Below, piece by piece: positions 6,846 through 13,922 of a DNA stretch of 13,922 bases. The stretch comes from JANXYY01 sp035530875. Its GTDB lineage: Bacteria; Actinomycetota; Actinomycetes; Nanopelagicales; Nanopelagicaceae. Location: assembly GCA_035530875.1 (NCBI GenBank), contig DATKUB010000077.1:1-13922 (forward strand), read 5' to 3'. The translations under genes and the position numbers were made by a program. Position 1 is the first letter of the stretch. Each line of letters begins with the position of its first letter. The notes below the pieces were generated by a model. That model did not search any database and had not been told where the DNA came from. It saw only the letters and a list, made by a program, of their open reading frames with translations.

Positions 6846-7975
6846 TGGCTCGCGAACTAATCGTAGAAGCCGACGGCGGATCACGAGGTAACCCTGGCCC
6901 AGCCGGATACGGCGCTTTGGTTAGGGATGCAAAAACCGGCGAACTGTTAAGGGAAATGGCCGAATCCATCGGCATTGCCACTAACAACGTTGCGGAATAT
7001 CGTGGCCTAATCGCCGGCCTTCGCGCCGCTCATGAAATTGATCCGGCGGCCGTAATTTCAGTTCACCTGGATTCGAAATTAATTGTGGAACAGATGTCGG
7101 GGCGTTGGCAGATCAAGCATCCTGAAATGCGACTCCTGGCCAGGGAAGCATTAGATATTCACGATCGATCTTTGCTCACCTTTGGCTGGGTTCCTCGAGC
7201 ACAGAATACGCATGCCGATCGCTTGGCCAATGAAGCCCTTGATGCGGCCGAGCTAGGTCAAGGCTGGTTCGCATCCACCGGTGTCGTTCCGCCCGAGAAT
7301 TTTGAAGTTACCGCAACGGCCAATCGGCTCAGCGGCAGGTTGGCAACACACTCTGCGAACACCACTATTTTTCTAATCCGCCACGGGGAGACAGCGTTAA
7401 CGCCTGAGCGCCGTTTTTCGGGCTGGGGGACTAAGGACCCGTCCCTGTCAGAACATGGTCTGTGGCAAGCAGAGGCAGTCGCTGAGGCGCTCTCTTGGCA
7501 TGATCTGGATGTGATCATCGCATCGCCGGCCGCCCGGACTCTGGAGACGGCGAAAGAAATCAGCAAGCGCAGCGATGTCGGAATAGTGGTGAACGAAGAT
7601 TTTCGGGAATGCTCCTTCGGCGATTGGGACGGAATGACTTTTGCTGAAGTCGAATCCCAGGATTCAGAGGCGCTCAACCGGTGGCTGGCATCTTCTGCCG
7701 TGGCGCCGCCAGGTGGAGAGAGTTTTGATGCGCTTGACGACCGCGTAATGCGGGCCTTCACCCAAGTTTTGACCGAGAACCAGGGCAAGAAGGTGGCAAT
7801 TGTCAGCCACGTAAGCCCAATCAAACAGATCATTAGAAATGTCCTTGATGCCCCTTCGCACGCGCTCCACCGGATGGATATCCACCCATGCAGCATTAGC
7901 GTGATCGCCAGTTGGCCCGACGGACTTTCGATTGTTCGCGGCTTCAACGAGATCGCCCACCTCCGCTCCAATTAG
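6845..7975 (+). CDS. Bifunctional RNase HI / histidine phosphatase (CobC-like) fusion
   Basis: The product has 376 residues. The N-terminal RNase HI domain (about 1-140) cuts RNA in RNA/DNA hybrids and has all four acidic metal ligands: D10 in D-G-G-S-R-G-N-P-G, E51 in N-N-V-A-E-Y, D76 in H-L-D-S-K and D125 in H-A-D-R-L-A-N. A linker follows. A histidine phosphatase domain runs from about 172 to 370, with catalytic R179-H180-G181-E in L-I-R-H-G-E, R230 region S-P-A-A-R-T, acid E255 and second histidine H322 in V-S-H-V-S-P. Mycobacterial Rv2228c has the same fusion; there the C-terminal domain is an acid or alpha-ribazole phosphatase. The ATG at 6845 is chosen because it overlaps the previous stop (TAATG) and starts right at the RNase H fold; a longer in-frame ATG at 6803 would lie inside the zinc-ribbon gene. 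The array of 21-bp repeats begins two bases after the stop. Confidence 0.93.
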   Translation: MARELIVEADGGSRGNPGPAGYGALVRDAKTGELLREMAESIGIATNNVAEYRGLIAGLRAAHEIDPAAVISVHLDSKLIVEQMSGRWQIKHPEMRLLAREALDIHDRSLLTFGWVPRAQNTHADRLANEALDAAELGQGWFASTGVVPPENFEVTATANRLSGRLATHSANTTIFLIRHGETALTPERRFSGWGTKDPSLSEHGLWQAEAVAEALSWHDLDVIIASPAARTLETAKEISKRSDVGIVVNEDFRECSFGDWDGMTFAEVESQDSEALNRWLASSAVAPPGGESFDALDDRVMRAFTQVLTENQGKKVAIVSHVSPIKQIIRNVLDAPSHALHRMDIHPCSISVIASWPDGLSIVRGFNEIAHLRSN

Positions 7976-7976
7976 C

Positions 7977-8071
7977 GTGAGCGGCGGCCCCGCTCCCGTG
8001 AGCGGCGGCCCCGCTCCCGTGAACGGCGGCCCCGCTCCCGTGACCGGCGGCCCCGCTCCCGTGACCGGCGG
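7977..8071. repeat. Tandem array, 4.5 copies of a GC-rich 21-bp unit
   Basis: Units lie at 7977-7997, 7998-8018, 8019-8039, 8040-8060 and a partial one at 8061-8071. They differ only around the fourth to sixth base (G-A-G-C, G-A-A-C or G-A-C-C). In the first two, GAGCGG and CCGCTC flank five bases, so each unit can fold into a 6-bp hairpin. There are no spacers, so it is not CRISPR. It sits between the RNase H/phosphatase stop codon and the rnpB promoter. It may end or stabilise the upstream transcript, or be a neutral minisatellite. Confidence 0.95.
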
Positions 8072-8090
8072 CTTACCTCATAGCCCCTGA

Positions 8091-8119
8091 TTAGAGACCC
8101 GAGTTTGGGGAGGTACTCT
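8091..8119 (+). promoter_or_regulatory. rnpB promoter
   Basis: TTAGAG (8091-8096) and TACTCT (8114-8119) are separated by 17 bases. The -10 is followed after 7 bases by the predicted 5' end of the RNA at 8127. The -35 is weak. The position relative to the P1 helix supports the call. Confidence 0.55.
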
Positions 8120-8126
8120 GTCCCTT

Positions 8127-8500
8127 GGCGGACGAGCCGTCTGGGATGCCGCGGCGTGAAAGCGTCGAGGAAAGTCCGGACTCCATAGGGCAAGGTGGTG
8201 GGTAACCCCCACTCGAGGTAACTCGCAGGACAGTGCAACAGAAAGCAGACCGCCTCATCTTCGGATGGGGTAAGGGTGAAACGGCGGTGTAAGAGACCAC
8301 CAGCGGGGACGGTGACGCCCTCGGCTATGCAAACCCCACCTGGAGCAAGATCGAGCAGAGGACGGCCGGCCCGGCCAAATCCTCGGGTAGATCGCATGAT
8401 CGCGCTGGCAACAGCGCGGCTAGATGGATGACACCCCATCCGATGCCTCGTAAGGGGCGCGGGGGACAGAATCCGGCTTATAGGGCGACTCGTCCGCTCT
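8127..8500 (+). ncRNA. rnpB: RNase P RNA component (bacterial type A)
   Basis: This is the catalytic RNA of ribonuclease P, which matures the 5' ends of tRNAs. The near-universal 5' P4 strand with G-A-G-G-A-A-A-G-T-C-C-G-G starts at 8167 and continues into CTCCATAGGGCA. The matching 3' strand ACAGAATCCGGCTTATAGG is at 8466-8484. Other conserved blocks are ACAGAAAGCAGACCGCC (about 8237-8253) and the segment GGTAAGGGTGAAACGGCGGT with the following A-A-G-A-G-A-C-C-A-C-C-A-G-C. The ends are set by the P1 helix: GCGGACGAG (8128-8136) pairs perfectly with CTCGTCCGC (8489-8497). A short T run (8500-8503) follows, so P1 may double as the terminator stem. At about 370 nt it has the normal length. Exact ends are within a few bases. 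Confidence 0.97.
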
Positions 8501-8503
8501 TTT
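8489..8503 (+). terminator. Possible rnpB 3' end/terminator
   Basis: The 3' strand of P1 is followed by TCTTTT. There is no separate local hairpin of good quality before the T run, so termination or processing here is inferred from the RNA boundary. Confidence 0.3.
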
Positions 8504-8570
8504 CAAAAAGTGAGTTCGACGGGCTTGTGGCGCGCTTGCGGGCAAGGGGTAGCTTCACGAAGTTTGCCAT

Positions 8571-8838
8571 GTGTCTGCCAGTGAAGTTGAGTGATTCTTG
8601 GGTCAGTATCCGGAGCCTCAGCAGAGCACTCTTCGCAAGGTCCGTGATCTGATTCTAGAAATAGCTCCCCTTGCAGAACAGTGCAATTCTACGGAACCCC
8701 GACCTTCAAGGTCGACGGAGTTCCGGTTGCAGGTATTGCCGGTACTAAGAAACACTGCACTTCGCCAGTGATAAGCCGTTGCCCAAGTCCTTATTGCGAA
8801 AACTTATAACTGCACGATTACTTCATGCCGACCCCTAA
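8571..8838 (+). pseudogene. DUF1801 (YdhG/YobT, Fra-like) family pseudogene
   Basis: Three reading-frame pieces line up in order with one small family. From GTG 8571: V-S-A-S-E-V-E, a TGA (8592-8594), then F-L-G-Q-Y-P-E-P-Q-Q-S-T-L-R-K-V-R-D-L-I and on to 8684. Two bases later (a one-base loss) another frame reads F-Y-G-T-P-T-F-K-V-D-G-V-P-V-A-G-I-A-G-T (8687 on) to K-K-H-C at 8758. A third frame from 8761 reads F-A-S-D-K-P-L-P-K-S-L-L-R-K-L-I to a TAA at 8836. About 25-30 residues normally found between K-K-H-C and D-K-P-L-P are missing. DUF1801 proteins are about 110-120 residues; Bacillus YdhG (Fra) is reported as an iron chaperone. With one stop, one frameshift and one deletion the gene is dead. 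It converges on yaaA and overlaps its 3' end by 4 bases. Confidence 0.85.
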
Positions 8839-9602
8839 TGGAGAATGACATCCATCGAATAGGGAGTATTCGCAGATGTTGGTTTAACCAACTCAATTTC
8901 GAAAGTTTTGCTCAAGACGTGTGCCGCTTCATCAACGCGCGTGGGTGTCTTTGTCAGAGACAAAAGCGTACGAGCCACCTCGCCGCGAGCCTTCTTGGCC
9001 ATGTGTGAGACCACAGAACGCTTGTTGGCCCTTTCGACGAAAATTCGTACGCTGGCGGTTATGGCGGGGTCTGTTCTCCACGCTTTTACATAGGTTTGGG
9101 ACCGAAGGTCAATGATTAGTTCTTCGTCTATACCGTTAAGTGCCTGTGGAAGATGCTTTTTCCAATAGGGACCGAGTCCGCCTATTTTTGGCAACTTTGA
9201 TTCCATGCTGAGGCGATACGCAGGTATCAGATCAAACGGACGGAGCGCGCCAAAGAGGGCTGAAATTATTAGCAATTGCGAGTTGCTTCGTTTTCTTATC
9301 GAAGCGGGAAGTGAATTCCAATCCAAGGCCTCGTAGAGCACGCCGGAGTAAATCTCGATCGCGGGAGCAGTGAATGCCACATTCAAAGAAGCGTCGAGTT
9401 CCAGTTGGTCGACCTGCCGTGGTGTGAGTCCGAGTGCCTCAAGCGCAGGACCCTTTCGGCCCTTTGCTAGCGTTACGAGTTTCTTCTTAATCGCACTACG
9501 TGGTTTCGTTAGTTCCAATGCAAACGAAAGCGATGACAATTCCAGCACCGGCCCGGATAAAGGCAAAGATTTGCCCTCGCTTGGCGGCAGAACAATTAGC
9601 AT
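8835..9602 (-). CDS. yaaA: Peroxide stress protein YaaA (DUF328/UPF0246)
   Basis: The product has 255 residues, close to the E. coli protein (258). Family signatures are present: L-P-P-S-E-G-K-S at 5-12, Y-S-G-V-L-Y-E-A-L at 85-93, F-G-A-L-R-P-F-D-L-I-P-A-Y-R-L-S-M at 117-133, and S-H-M-A-K-K-A-R-G-E at 199-208, where the family has a helix-hairpin-helix-like basic motif. In E. coli YaaA is a cytoplasmic protein that limits free iron and DNA/protein damage during hydrogen peroxide stress; its DNA-binding fold is described but the mechanism is not settled. The ATG at 9602 lies 27 bases after the stop of the ABC ATPase gene on the same strand, so it is probably co-transcribed. No clear ribosome binding site is seen. 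Confidence 0.92.
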   Translation of the reverse strand: MLIVLPPSEGKSLPLSGPVLELSSLSFALELTKPRSAIKKKLVTLAKGRKGPALEALGLTPRQVDQLELDASLNVAFTAPAIEIYSGVLYEALDWNSLPASIRKRSNSQLLIISALFGALRPFDLIPAYRLSMESKLPKIGGLGPYWKKHLPQALNGIDEELIIDLRSQTYVKAWRTDPAITASVRIFVERANKRSVVSHMAKKARGEVARTLLSLTKTPTRVDEAAHVLSKTFEIELVKPTSANTPYSMDVILH

Positions 9603-9629
9603 TTTGAAACAGGATCGAGCAAGTTGAAA

Positions 9630-10610
9630 TCAGTCCATTGGGAAGTGGCAGGCCAACTTATGATTCGGGGCGATATCGACAAATGCCGGTACATCTGTTC
9701 GGCACTTATCTTGAGCCTTCCAGCAGCGAGTGTGGAAGACGCAACCCTCAGGCGGGCTCACTGGGCTGGGTAGATCACCGGAGAGGATGATGCGTTCGCG
9801 TTGACGTTCAATCTTAGGATCCGGTACCGGCACGGCAGAAAGTAGCGCAGCCGAGTATGGGTGTCGTGGTCTGGCAAACAGTTCTTCTGTTGAGGCCAAT
9901 TCCATCATTTTACCTAGATACATAACCGCGACGCGGTGCGAAATATGCTGCACAACGGACAGGTCGTGGGCGATGAAGACGTACGAAAGCCCAAAGTCTT
10001 TCTGAAGATCATCAAGGAGGTTGATGATCTGAGCCTGGATCGAAACATCTAGAGCACTCACGGGTTCGTCAGCCGCGATGAACTTGGGGCGCAATACGAC
10101 CGCGCGGGCAATGCCGATGCGCTGACGTTGCCCACCTGAAAACTCATGTGGGTACCGGTTGTAATGTTCCGGGTTAAGACCGACTCGTTCCATGATGTCT
10201 TGAACGGACTTCTTTATCCCGCCAGGAGGCGAGATCTTCTGAATCTCGTAAGGCGCAGCCACAATCTTTCCGATTGTGTGGCGCGGGTTAAGTGAAGAAT
10301 AAGGATCCTGAAAGATCATCTGGATCTTGGATCGGTACGGAACCATTTGGTGCGGCTTAAGGTGAGTGATGTCTTCACCTTCAAATATGATTCGGCCAGC
10401 TGTTGGTTCGTATAACTTCAAGAAAGTTCTTCCGGCGGTTGTCTTGCCACAGCCGGATTCGCCGACTAGGCCAACGGTTTCGCCAGGGAACACCTGGAGA
10501 TCAATACCGTCTACGGCTTTGACTAGACCCACTTCTCCACCGCTAAGACCCTTTTTCTTGACGGGAAAGTGTTTCTTGATGCCCTCGAAACTGATAATTG
10601 GCTCGCTCAT
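9630..10610 (-). CDS. Peptide ABC transporter ATPase, DppF/OppF type
   Basis: The product is a 326-residue cytoplasmic ATPase energising oligopeptide or dipeptide import. Walker A G-E-S-G-C-G-K-T is at 50-57, the Q-loop Q101 is in I-F-Q-D-P, the signature F-S-G-G-Q-R-Q-R is at 157-164, Walker B F-I-A-A-D-E-P is at 177-183 and the H-loop is H215. The C-terminal oligo_HPY extension starts at about 235 (H-P-Y-S-A-A-L-L at 250-257). It carries four cysteines, C290, C296, C303 and C321, matching the iron-sulfur cluster site described in this ATPase group. The ATG overlaps the stop of the DppD-like gene by 4 bases (ATGA). It would form a heterodimer with that protein. Substrate specificity cannot be read from the ATPase; nickel or other peptide-like substrates remain possible. 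Confidence 0.95.
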   Translation of the reverse strand: MSEPIISFEGIKKHFPVKKKGLSGGEVGLVKAVDGIDLQVFPGETVGLVGESGCGKTTAGRTFLKLYEPTAGRIIFEGEDITHLKPHQMVPYRSKIQMIFQDPYSSLNPRHTIGKIVAAPYEIQKISPPGGIKKSVQDIMERVGLNPEHYNRYPHEFSGGQRQRIGIARAVVLRPKFIAADEPVSALDVSIQAQIINLLDDLQKDFGLSYVFIAHDLSVVQHISHRVAVMYLGKMMELASTEELFARPRHPYSAALLSAVPVPDPKIERQRERIILSGDLPSPVSPPEGCVFHTRCWKAQDKCRTDVPAFVDIAPNHKLACHFPMD

Positions 10611-11656
10611 GCGGCTCCTCCGGCATTTCTCTTTGCACGAGCTTCTGCTGCCGCAGTGGTTCGCGTGGTCAAATCCAGATGACAGCGGGCGAAATGGCCC
10701 GGCTGGTCCTCGGTCAAGGCGGGCATGGACCGCTCACATAGTCGATCCGGCACCAGGTGGGTCAGTTGACACCTTGGCTGAAATGAACAGCCAGGAGCCG
10801 TAGAAATCATTGATGGCGGCTGTCCGGGGATTGCTGGCAATTGTCCAGCATCCTTCGAAGCAATATTTGGAATCGAGGAGAGTAGCGCCATCGTGTAAGG
10901 CGCAAGAGGCCGGTAGTAGATCTCGTCCACGACTCCCGATTCCACGACCCGTCCCGCGTACATGACATTTACCCGGTCTGCCACCCCTGCTACCACACCG
11001 AGATCATGGGTGATTAGAAGAATTCCCATGTTGAATTCCTTCTGGAGGTCGCGTAGCAGTTCAAGAATTTGCGCCTGCACCGTGACGTCAAGAGCGGTTG
11101 TCGGCTCATCGGCGATGAGAATATCTGGGTTGTTGATCAGAGCCATTGCAATCATGACCCGTTGGCGCATGCCGCCGGAGAACTGGTGTGGATAATCTTT
11201 GACGCGCTTGGCGGCGCCAGGGATTCCCACGAGTTCAAGCATCTCGGTAGCGCGAGCTCGGGCTTCTTTCTTGGTTGCCTTATTGTGAATTTGGTACGCC
11301 TCGCCGAGTTGGTCGCCGATGGAATAATAAGGGTGCAGTGATGACATTGGGTCCTGAAAAATCATTGCGACGGTTTTCCCGCGAAGTGCCCTAACTACTG
11401 GCTCCGGTGCTGTGACGATGTCGACGACTCCCTTTGGAGTCTCCATGAGAATCTCGCCACTGACCTGTGCCGTCCGTCGGTTATGCAGGCTCATGACGGA
11501 CAGGCTCGTTACGGTTTTACCGGAGCCAGATTCGCCTACGATCGCCACGAGTTCGCCGCGATCAAGAGTTAGATCAACGTCAGAGACCGCGCGAACCAAT
11601 CCGTCATAGGTTGGGAAGGCAACCTGAAGGCCCTTGACCTCAAGGAGATGACTCAC
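10607..11656 (-). CDS. Peptide ABC transporter ATPase, DppD/OppD type
   Basis: The product has 349 residues. Walker A G-E-S-G-S-G-K-T is at 41-48, the Q-loop is at 101, the signature F-S-G-G-M-R-Q-R is at 159-166, Walker B L-I-A-D-E-P is at 180-185 with catalytic E184, and the H-loop is H217. The signature with M-R-Q-R and the P-Y-T-M-A-L-L-S-S-I-P segment (253-263) are typical of the OppD/DppD partner. Cysteines C290, C296, C307 and C325 in the C-terminal extension fit an iron-sulfur cluster. The last 20 residues are alanine- and arginine-rich and likely disordered. The GTG start at 11656 overlaps the permease stop (GTGA), and the stop overlaps the DppF-type start. Together the two ATPases power the permease encoded upstream. 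Confidence 0.95.
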   Translation of the reverse strand: MSHLLEVKGLQVAFPTYDGLVRAVSDVDLTLDRGELVAIVGESGSGKTVTSLSVMSLHNRRTAQVSGEILMETPKGVVDIVTAPEPVVRALRGKTVAMIFQDPMSSLHPYYSIGDQLGEAYQIHNKATKKEARARATEMLELVGIPGAAKRVKDYPHQFSGGMRQRVMIAMALINNPDILIADEPTTALDVTVQAQILELLRDLQKEFNMGILLITHDLGVVAGVADRVNVMYAGRVVESGVVDEIYYRPLAPYTMALLSSIPNIASKDAGQLPAIPGQPPSMISTAPGCSFQPRCQLTHLVPDRLCERSMPALTEDQPGHFARCHLDLTTRTTAAAEARAKRNAGGAA

Positions 11657-12648
11657 GCGACACGCACCCTTGGATCGATTACGGCATAGAGCAAGTCGAC
11701 AACCAAGTTCATTATGACCACGACTCCAGCGGCTAGAAAGACCGTCGCAACAACGATTGGAAGGTCGTAGTCGACCACGGCCTGAATTGACATTCGGCCG
11801 AGCCCTGGCAAGTTGAAGATGGTCTCCGTGATGATGGCACCACCAAGTAGCGTAGCGAAGTCAAGGCCCGCGATGGTTGCCAACGGAGCCAAAGCCGCCC
11901 GGAGAGTGTGTTTGCGCAACACAACCTTCTCGCTTAGGCCCTTTGCGCGCGCCGTTCGTATGTAATCCTCGCCGAGCGTCTCCAGTACTGAAGCGCGGGT
12001 AAGTCTGGTGTACAGGGCTGCCGAGGCGATGGCCAACGTCAGCCAGGGCAGAATGAAGGTTTTAAGAAAACCAAACGGACTTTCAAAAACTGAGATGTAA
12101 TCTCGAAGCGAAAAGGGAATCAAGTTCCATTTGATCTTGACGAAGACCAACAACATTAGACCCGTAACAAATGTGGGCAGAGATGTTCCAACAAGAACAA
12201 AGACCGAACTAGCGGTATCTGGCCACCGACCCTTGAAACGCGCTGCAATGACGCCCAGGCTAACGCCGATTACAAGCCAGATGATGACAGCCCCGATGGC
12301 CAGGCTAAGTGTGACGGGAAGTGCTTGTGCTAGCAGCGAAGTAACGCAGTGGTTCTGGCGGAAAGAGTAACCAAAACTCGGTGCGGCACAGGCAAAGGCT
12401 GCAGCACCAACTCCATAGGTGCGGCCAACGAAAATGCCCCTGAGGAAGTACCAGTACTGCAGGTATACCGGCTTGTCGTAACCGAGTCGGATCCGATTTG
12501 CGGCAATCAGGTTGGGACGACAGTTCTTTCCACAGGTGAGTGCAGCGGGGTCAAATGGTAACAATGCGAAAATTGCATAAACCGTCATGCTCACCAGAAG
12601 AAGGATCACCGCCGTAAACAGGAGACGCCGAACCACATATCCGCTCAT
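11653..12648 (-). CDS. Peptide ABC transporter permease, DppB/OppB type
   Basis: The product is a 331-residue inner-membrane permease of the BPD_transp_1 family, the normal DppB length. The first helix is at about 8-30, followed by a long external loop (30-105) containing C39, C43, C87 and C101, then about five more helices. The ATPase-contacting EAA loop is at 222-241 (E-T-L-G-E-D-Y-I-R-T-A-R-A-K-G-L-S-E). The C-terminus D-P-R-V-R is typical. A Shine-Dalgarno GGGAG lies 7 bases upstream of the ATG. The two ATPase genes follow with overlapping codons. These importers normally need a second permease (DppC), and none is found between this gene and either neighbour. It may be encoded upstream of the binding protein or elsewhere, or two copies of this protein may form the channel. 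Confidence 0.93.
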   Translation of the reverse strand: MSGYVVRRLLFTAVILLLVSMTVYAIFALLPFDPAALTCGKNCRPNLIAANRIRLGYDKPVYLQYWYFLRGIFVGRTYGVGAAAFACAAPSFGYSFRQNHCVTSLLAQALPVTLSLAIGAVIIWLVIGVSLGVIAARFKGRWPDTASSVFVLVGTSLPTFVTGLMLLVFVKIKWNLIPFSLRDYISVFESPFGFLKTFILPWLTLAIASAALYTRLTRASVLETLGEDYIRTARAKGLSEKVVLRKHTLRAALAPLATIAGLDFATLLGGAIITETIFNLPGLGRMSIQAVVDYDLPIVVATVFLAAGVVVIMNLVVDLLYAVIDPRVRVA

Positions 12649-12688
12649 GAATTAACTCCCGCTTATCGACACTGAAATCTAATTTTTC

Positions 12689-12729
12689 GTGTATATGGGG
12701 TGACCCTCAAGGAGTCACCCCATATACAC
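12689..12729 (-). terminator. Strong hairpin between binding protein and permease genes
   Basis: The arms at 12689-12704 and 12714-12729 are perfectly complementary over 16 bases (GTGTATATGGGGTGAC) around a 9-base loop. There is no T run immediately after the stem on the minus strand (GAAAAATT follows), so it is not a canonical intrinsic terminator. It lies 27 bases after the binding protein stop. Such hairpins commonly protect the upstream mRNA and partly terminate, so that binding protein exceeds permease. That role is inferred. Confidence 0.65.
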
Positions 12730-12755
12730 ATCACTACTCTTGCTGTCTTACTTGA

Positions 12756-13922
12756 TTAGCTCTTAACCCACATCTTGCCGAAGGCTGGGTTGCCCTGAGG
12801 TACCCAGAAGAAGCCTCCGCCAACTGCGGAACCCCAGACGAACTGAGCCTTTCCGAATGTGGTTGGGAGAACCCAGAACCGTTCCATTGCCATCTTGTCA
12901 AGCGCTTTCCAGAGCTTGGCTTGGGCTTGGCGGTTCGTGGTCTTCATAGCAGTGGCCACCTTGGCAGCGAACGCTGAATAGGTTGGGTCATTGCCATTCT
13001 GTGAAAGGTCGAAGCCGCCATTTGTGATGTACAGCTGTGGAATAACGGTCGAGGCATTTGCCCAGTCCGCGCCCCACCCTGAAATACTCAGGTCGCTTTG
13101 CTTGGCGGGATTCATGATCGTTGGGTAGTAACCACTCTTGATGATGTTGAAGTTGACCTTGATTCCAGCTCGTGCCCATCCTTGGGTTTCGATTGGAACC
13201 GTGTCCTGGTTGGTTACTGATTGGCGAATGTCGATGGTTACGCCATCTTGGGTCGCATGTGCGTAATCAGCAGGGCACTTAGTCTTGGCGATAGCCATGA
13301 GGGCTTTTGCCTTGGGGATGTTGCCGCTTGGCATGAAGTCTGGAGCTCCGACACCCGCAACCTTGGTAGGTGCATAGTCAGTGGCAAGCAATGGACTGAT
13401 GACACCAGTCGCGTAGCTTCCTCCGAATGAAGGTCCACCTGAATAGTCAAGCATTCCCTTGGCGTCACGTGAGTAGTACATGGCTTCACGTATTTCAAGG
13501 CATGGCATCTTGCTTAGGTTGAATGCGTAGTAACGAGCGTAAGGGTCTGGGTAGTTGATTGCCCGGCCCTTCATTGATGGCAACGGCGCGCCAGATGAGT
13601 CGAAGAAATTCGCCCGATTAACTGGAAGCGGGCCCTCAAAGTTCACTGCATTCGGAATTGAGTTGGCAAGCAGCATTTGATCGCGAACCTGCTCGTCGAT
13701 ACCGAATCGAAGTTCAATCCGGTCTGGGTAAGGAGTGCGAACCTTGTCGGTTGACTTCTTCCAGTACTTGTTACGGACCAGAACAAGGGCTTCCTTGGTG
13801 TTGGATGCGATCTTGTATGGGCCGGTTGATTGTGGGCGAAGGTCGTATGCGTCGCCAGTGTCTTTGGACTTCTGAATTGGCGAGATAGTGCCGTAGGTCG
13901 CGTAGTAGTTGAAGTCAGCGAC
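12756..13922 (-). CDS. Peptide ABC transporter substrate-binding protein (SBP_bac_5), C-terminal 388 residues
   Basis: The frame stays open to the right edge, beyond the first in-frame ATG at 13676, so the gene is cut by the window; the signal peptide and N-lobe start are missing. The visible part begins V-A-D-F-N-Y-Y-A-T-Y-G-T-I-S-P-I. It contains the family features S-T-G-P-Y-K-I (where the family has G-T-G-P-Y), N-K-Y-W (the N-x-x-Y-W motif), R-I-E-L-R-F, and a later W-G-A-D-W region before a long C-terminal helix and the closing lobe. Class C binding proteins of this family are lipoproteins or secreted proteins that capture peptides outside the membrane and hand them to the permease. Here it is the first visible gene of the operon and probably the most highly expressed. 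The ligand cannot be read from the sequence. Confidence 0.93.
   Translation of the reverse strand, partial: VADFNYYATYGTISPIQKSKDTGDAYDLRPQSTGPYKIASNTKEALVLVRNKYWKKSTDKVRTPYPDRIELRFGIDEQVRDQMLLANSIPNAVNFEGPLPVNRANFFDSSGAPLPSMKGRAINYPDPYARYYAFNLSKMPCLEIREAMYYSRDAKGMLDYSGGPSFGGSYATGVISPLLATDYAPTKVAGVGAPDFMPSGNIPKAKALMAIAKTKCPADYAHATQDGVTIDIRQSVTNQDTVPIETQGWARAGIKVNFNIIKSGYYPTIMNPAKQSDLSISGWGADWANASTVIPQLYITNGGFDLSQNGNDPTYSAFAAKVATAMKTTNRQAQAKLWKALDKMAMERFWVLPTTFGKAQFVWGSAVGGGFFWVPQGNPAFGKMWVKS

Noticed and set aside
7977..8071. CRISPR-like array
   Set aside because: The units are directly adjacent with no unique spacers, and no cas genes are present.
7972..8439. Minus-strand open frame of 155 codons with R-S-R-E-R-G-R repeats
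   Set aside because: Its repeated part is only the 21-bp array read in frame (21 is a multiple of 3), and the rest is antisense to rnpB. There is no start signal or domain.
8428..8652. Plus-strand open frame of 74 codons
   Set aside because: It starts within rnpB, including its conserved 3' core, and runs into the DUF1801 pseudogene in the wrong frame.
8692..8725. Imperfect hairpin CGGAAC...GTTCCG as an rnpB or yaaA terminator
   Set aside because: It falls inside the DUF1801 pseudogene coding sequence and has no T run, so it is probably incidental.

Overview
The window looks like chromosomal DNA of an actinobacterium of moderate GC (roughly 50-55% by eye). The best evidence is the tightly overlapping gene set nif3-like / C4 zinc-ribbon coiled-coil protein / RNase HI-phosphatase fusion followed by rnpB and yaaA; I remember this order from mycobacteria and streptomycetes. 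GTG starts, a probable leaderless start, and a secreted protein with the C-V-K-G-K...K-C-P-x-G-Y motif (common in freshwater actinobacteria, from memory) agree with this. I cannot name the species.

Layout. (1) 1-340: the 3' end of an IS481/IS3-type transposase, a 21-bp IS-end-like repeat and two decayed copies of a GC-rich 21-bp repeat. (2) 341-2089, minus: a secreted zinc metalloprotease with a full metzincin signature (HExxHxxGxxH plus Met-turn) and Ig-like repeats. (3) 2090-2585: a gene-poor stretch with the protease promoter, a 16-bp direct duplication and a second exact copy of the 21-bp IS-end repeat. (4) 2586-5157, minus: an overlapping marR - methyltransferase - DHA2-type efflux cassette. 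The efflux gene has an in-frame amber stop at codon 105. A promoter with an overlapping palindrome sits upstream of marR. (5) 5311-7975, plus: nif3-like, zinc-ribbon protein and RNase HI/histidine phosphatase, all coupled by start/stop overlaps. (6) 7977-8071: 4.5 tandem copies of the 21-bp GC-rich repeat. (7) 8127-about 8500: RNase P RNA with its own promoter. (8) 8571-8838: an unlisted pseudogene of the DUF1801 (YdhG/Fra-like) family with an internal stop, a frameshift and an internal deletion. (9) 8835-9602, minus: yaaA. (10) 9630-13922, minus: a peptide ABC transporter operon, transcribed as binding protein, one permease (DppB type) and two ATPases. No DppC-type permease lies between them, and a 16-bp perfect hairpin separates the binding protein from the permease.

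How the parts relate. The core (5)-(7)-(9) is ordinary housekeeping DNA: RNA processing, RNA/DNA hybrid removal and peroxide/iron stress. The transporter is for nutrient uptake and yaaA probably rides at the end of its transcript. The left 5 kb is accessory DNA, with IS remnants, a secreted protease and a decaying drug-modification/export cassette. I found no convincing new biological system. The most informative observations are the dispersed 21-bp repeat family, the reconstructed DUF1801 pseudogene, the single-codon inactivation of the efflux gene and the missing second permease.
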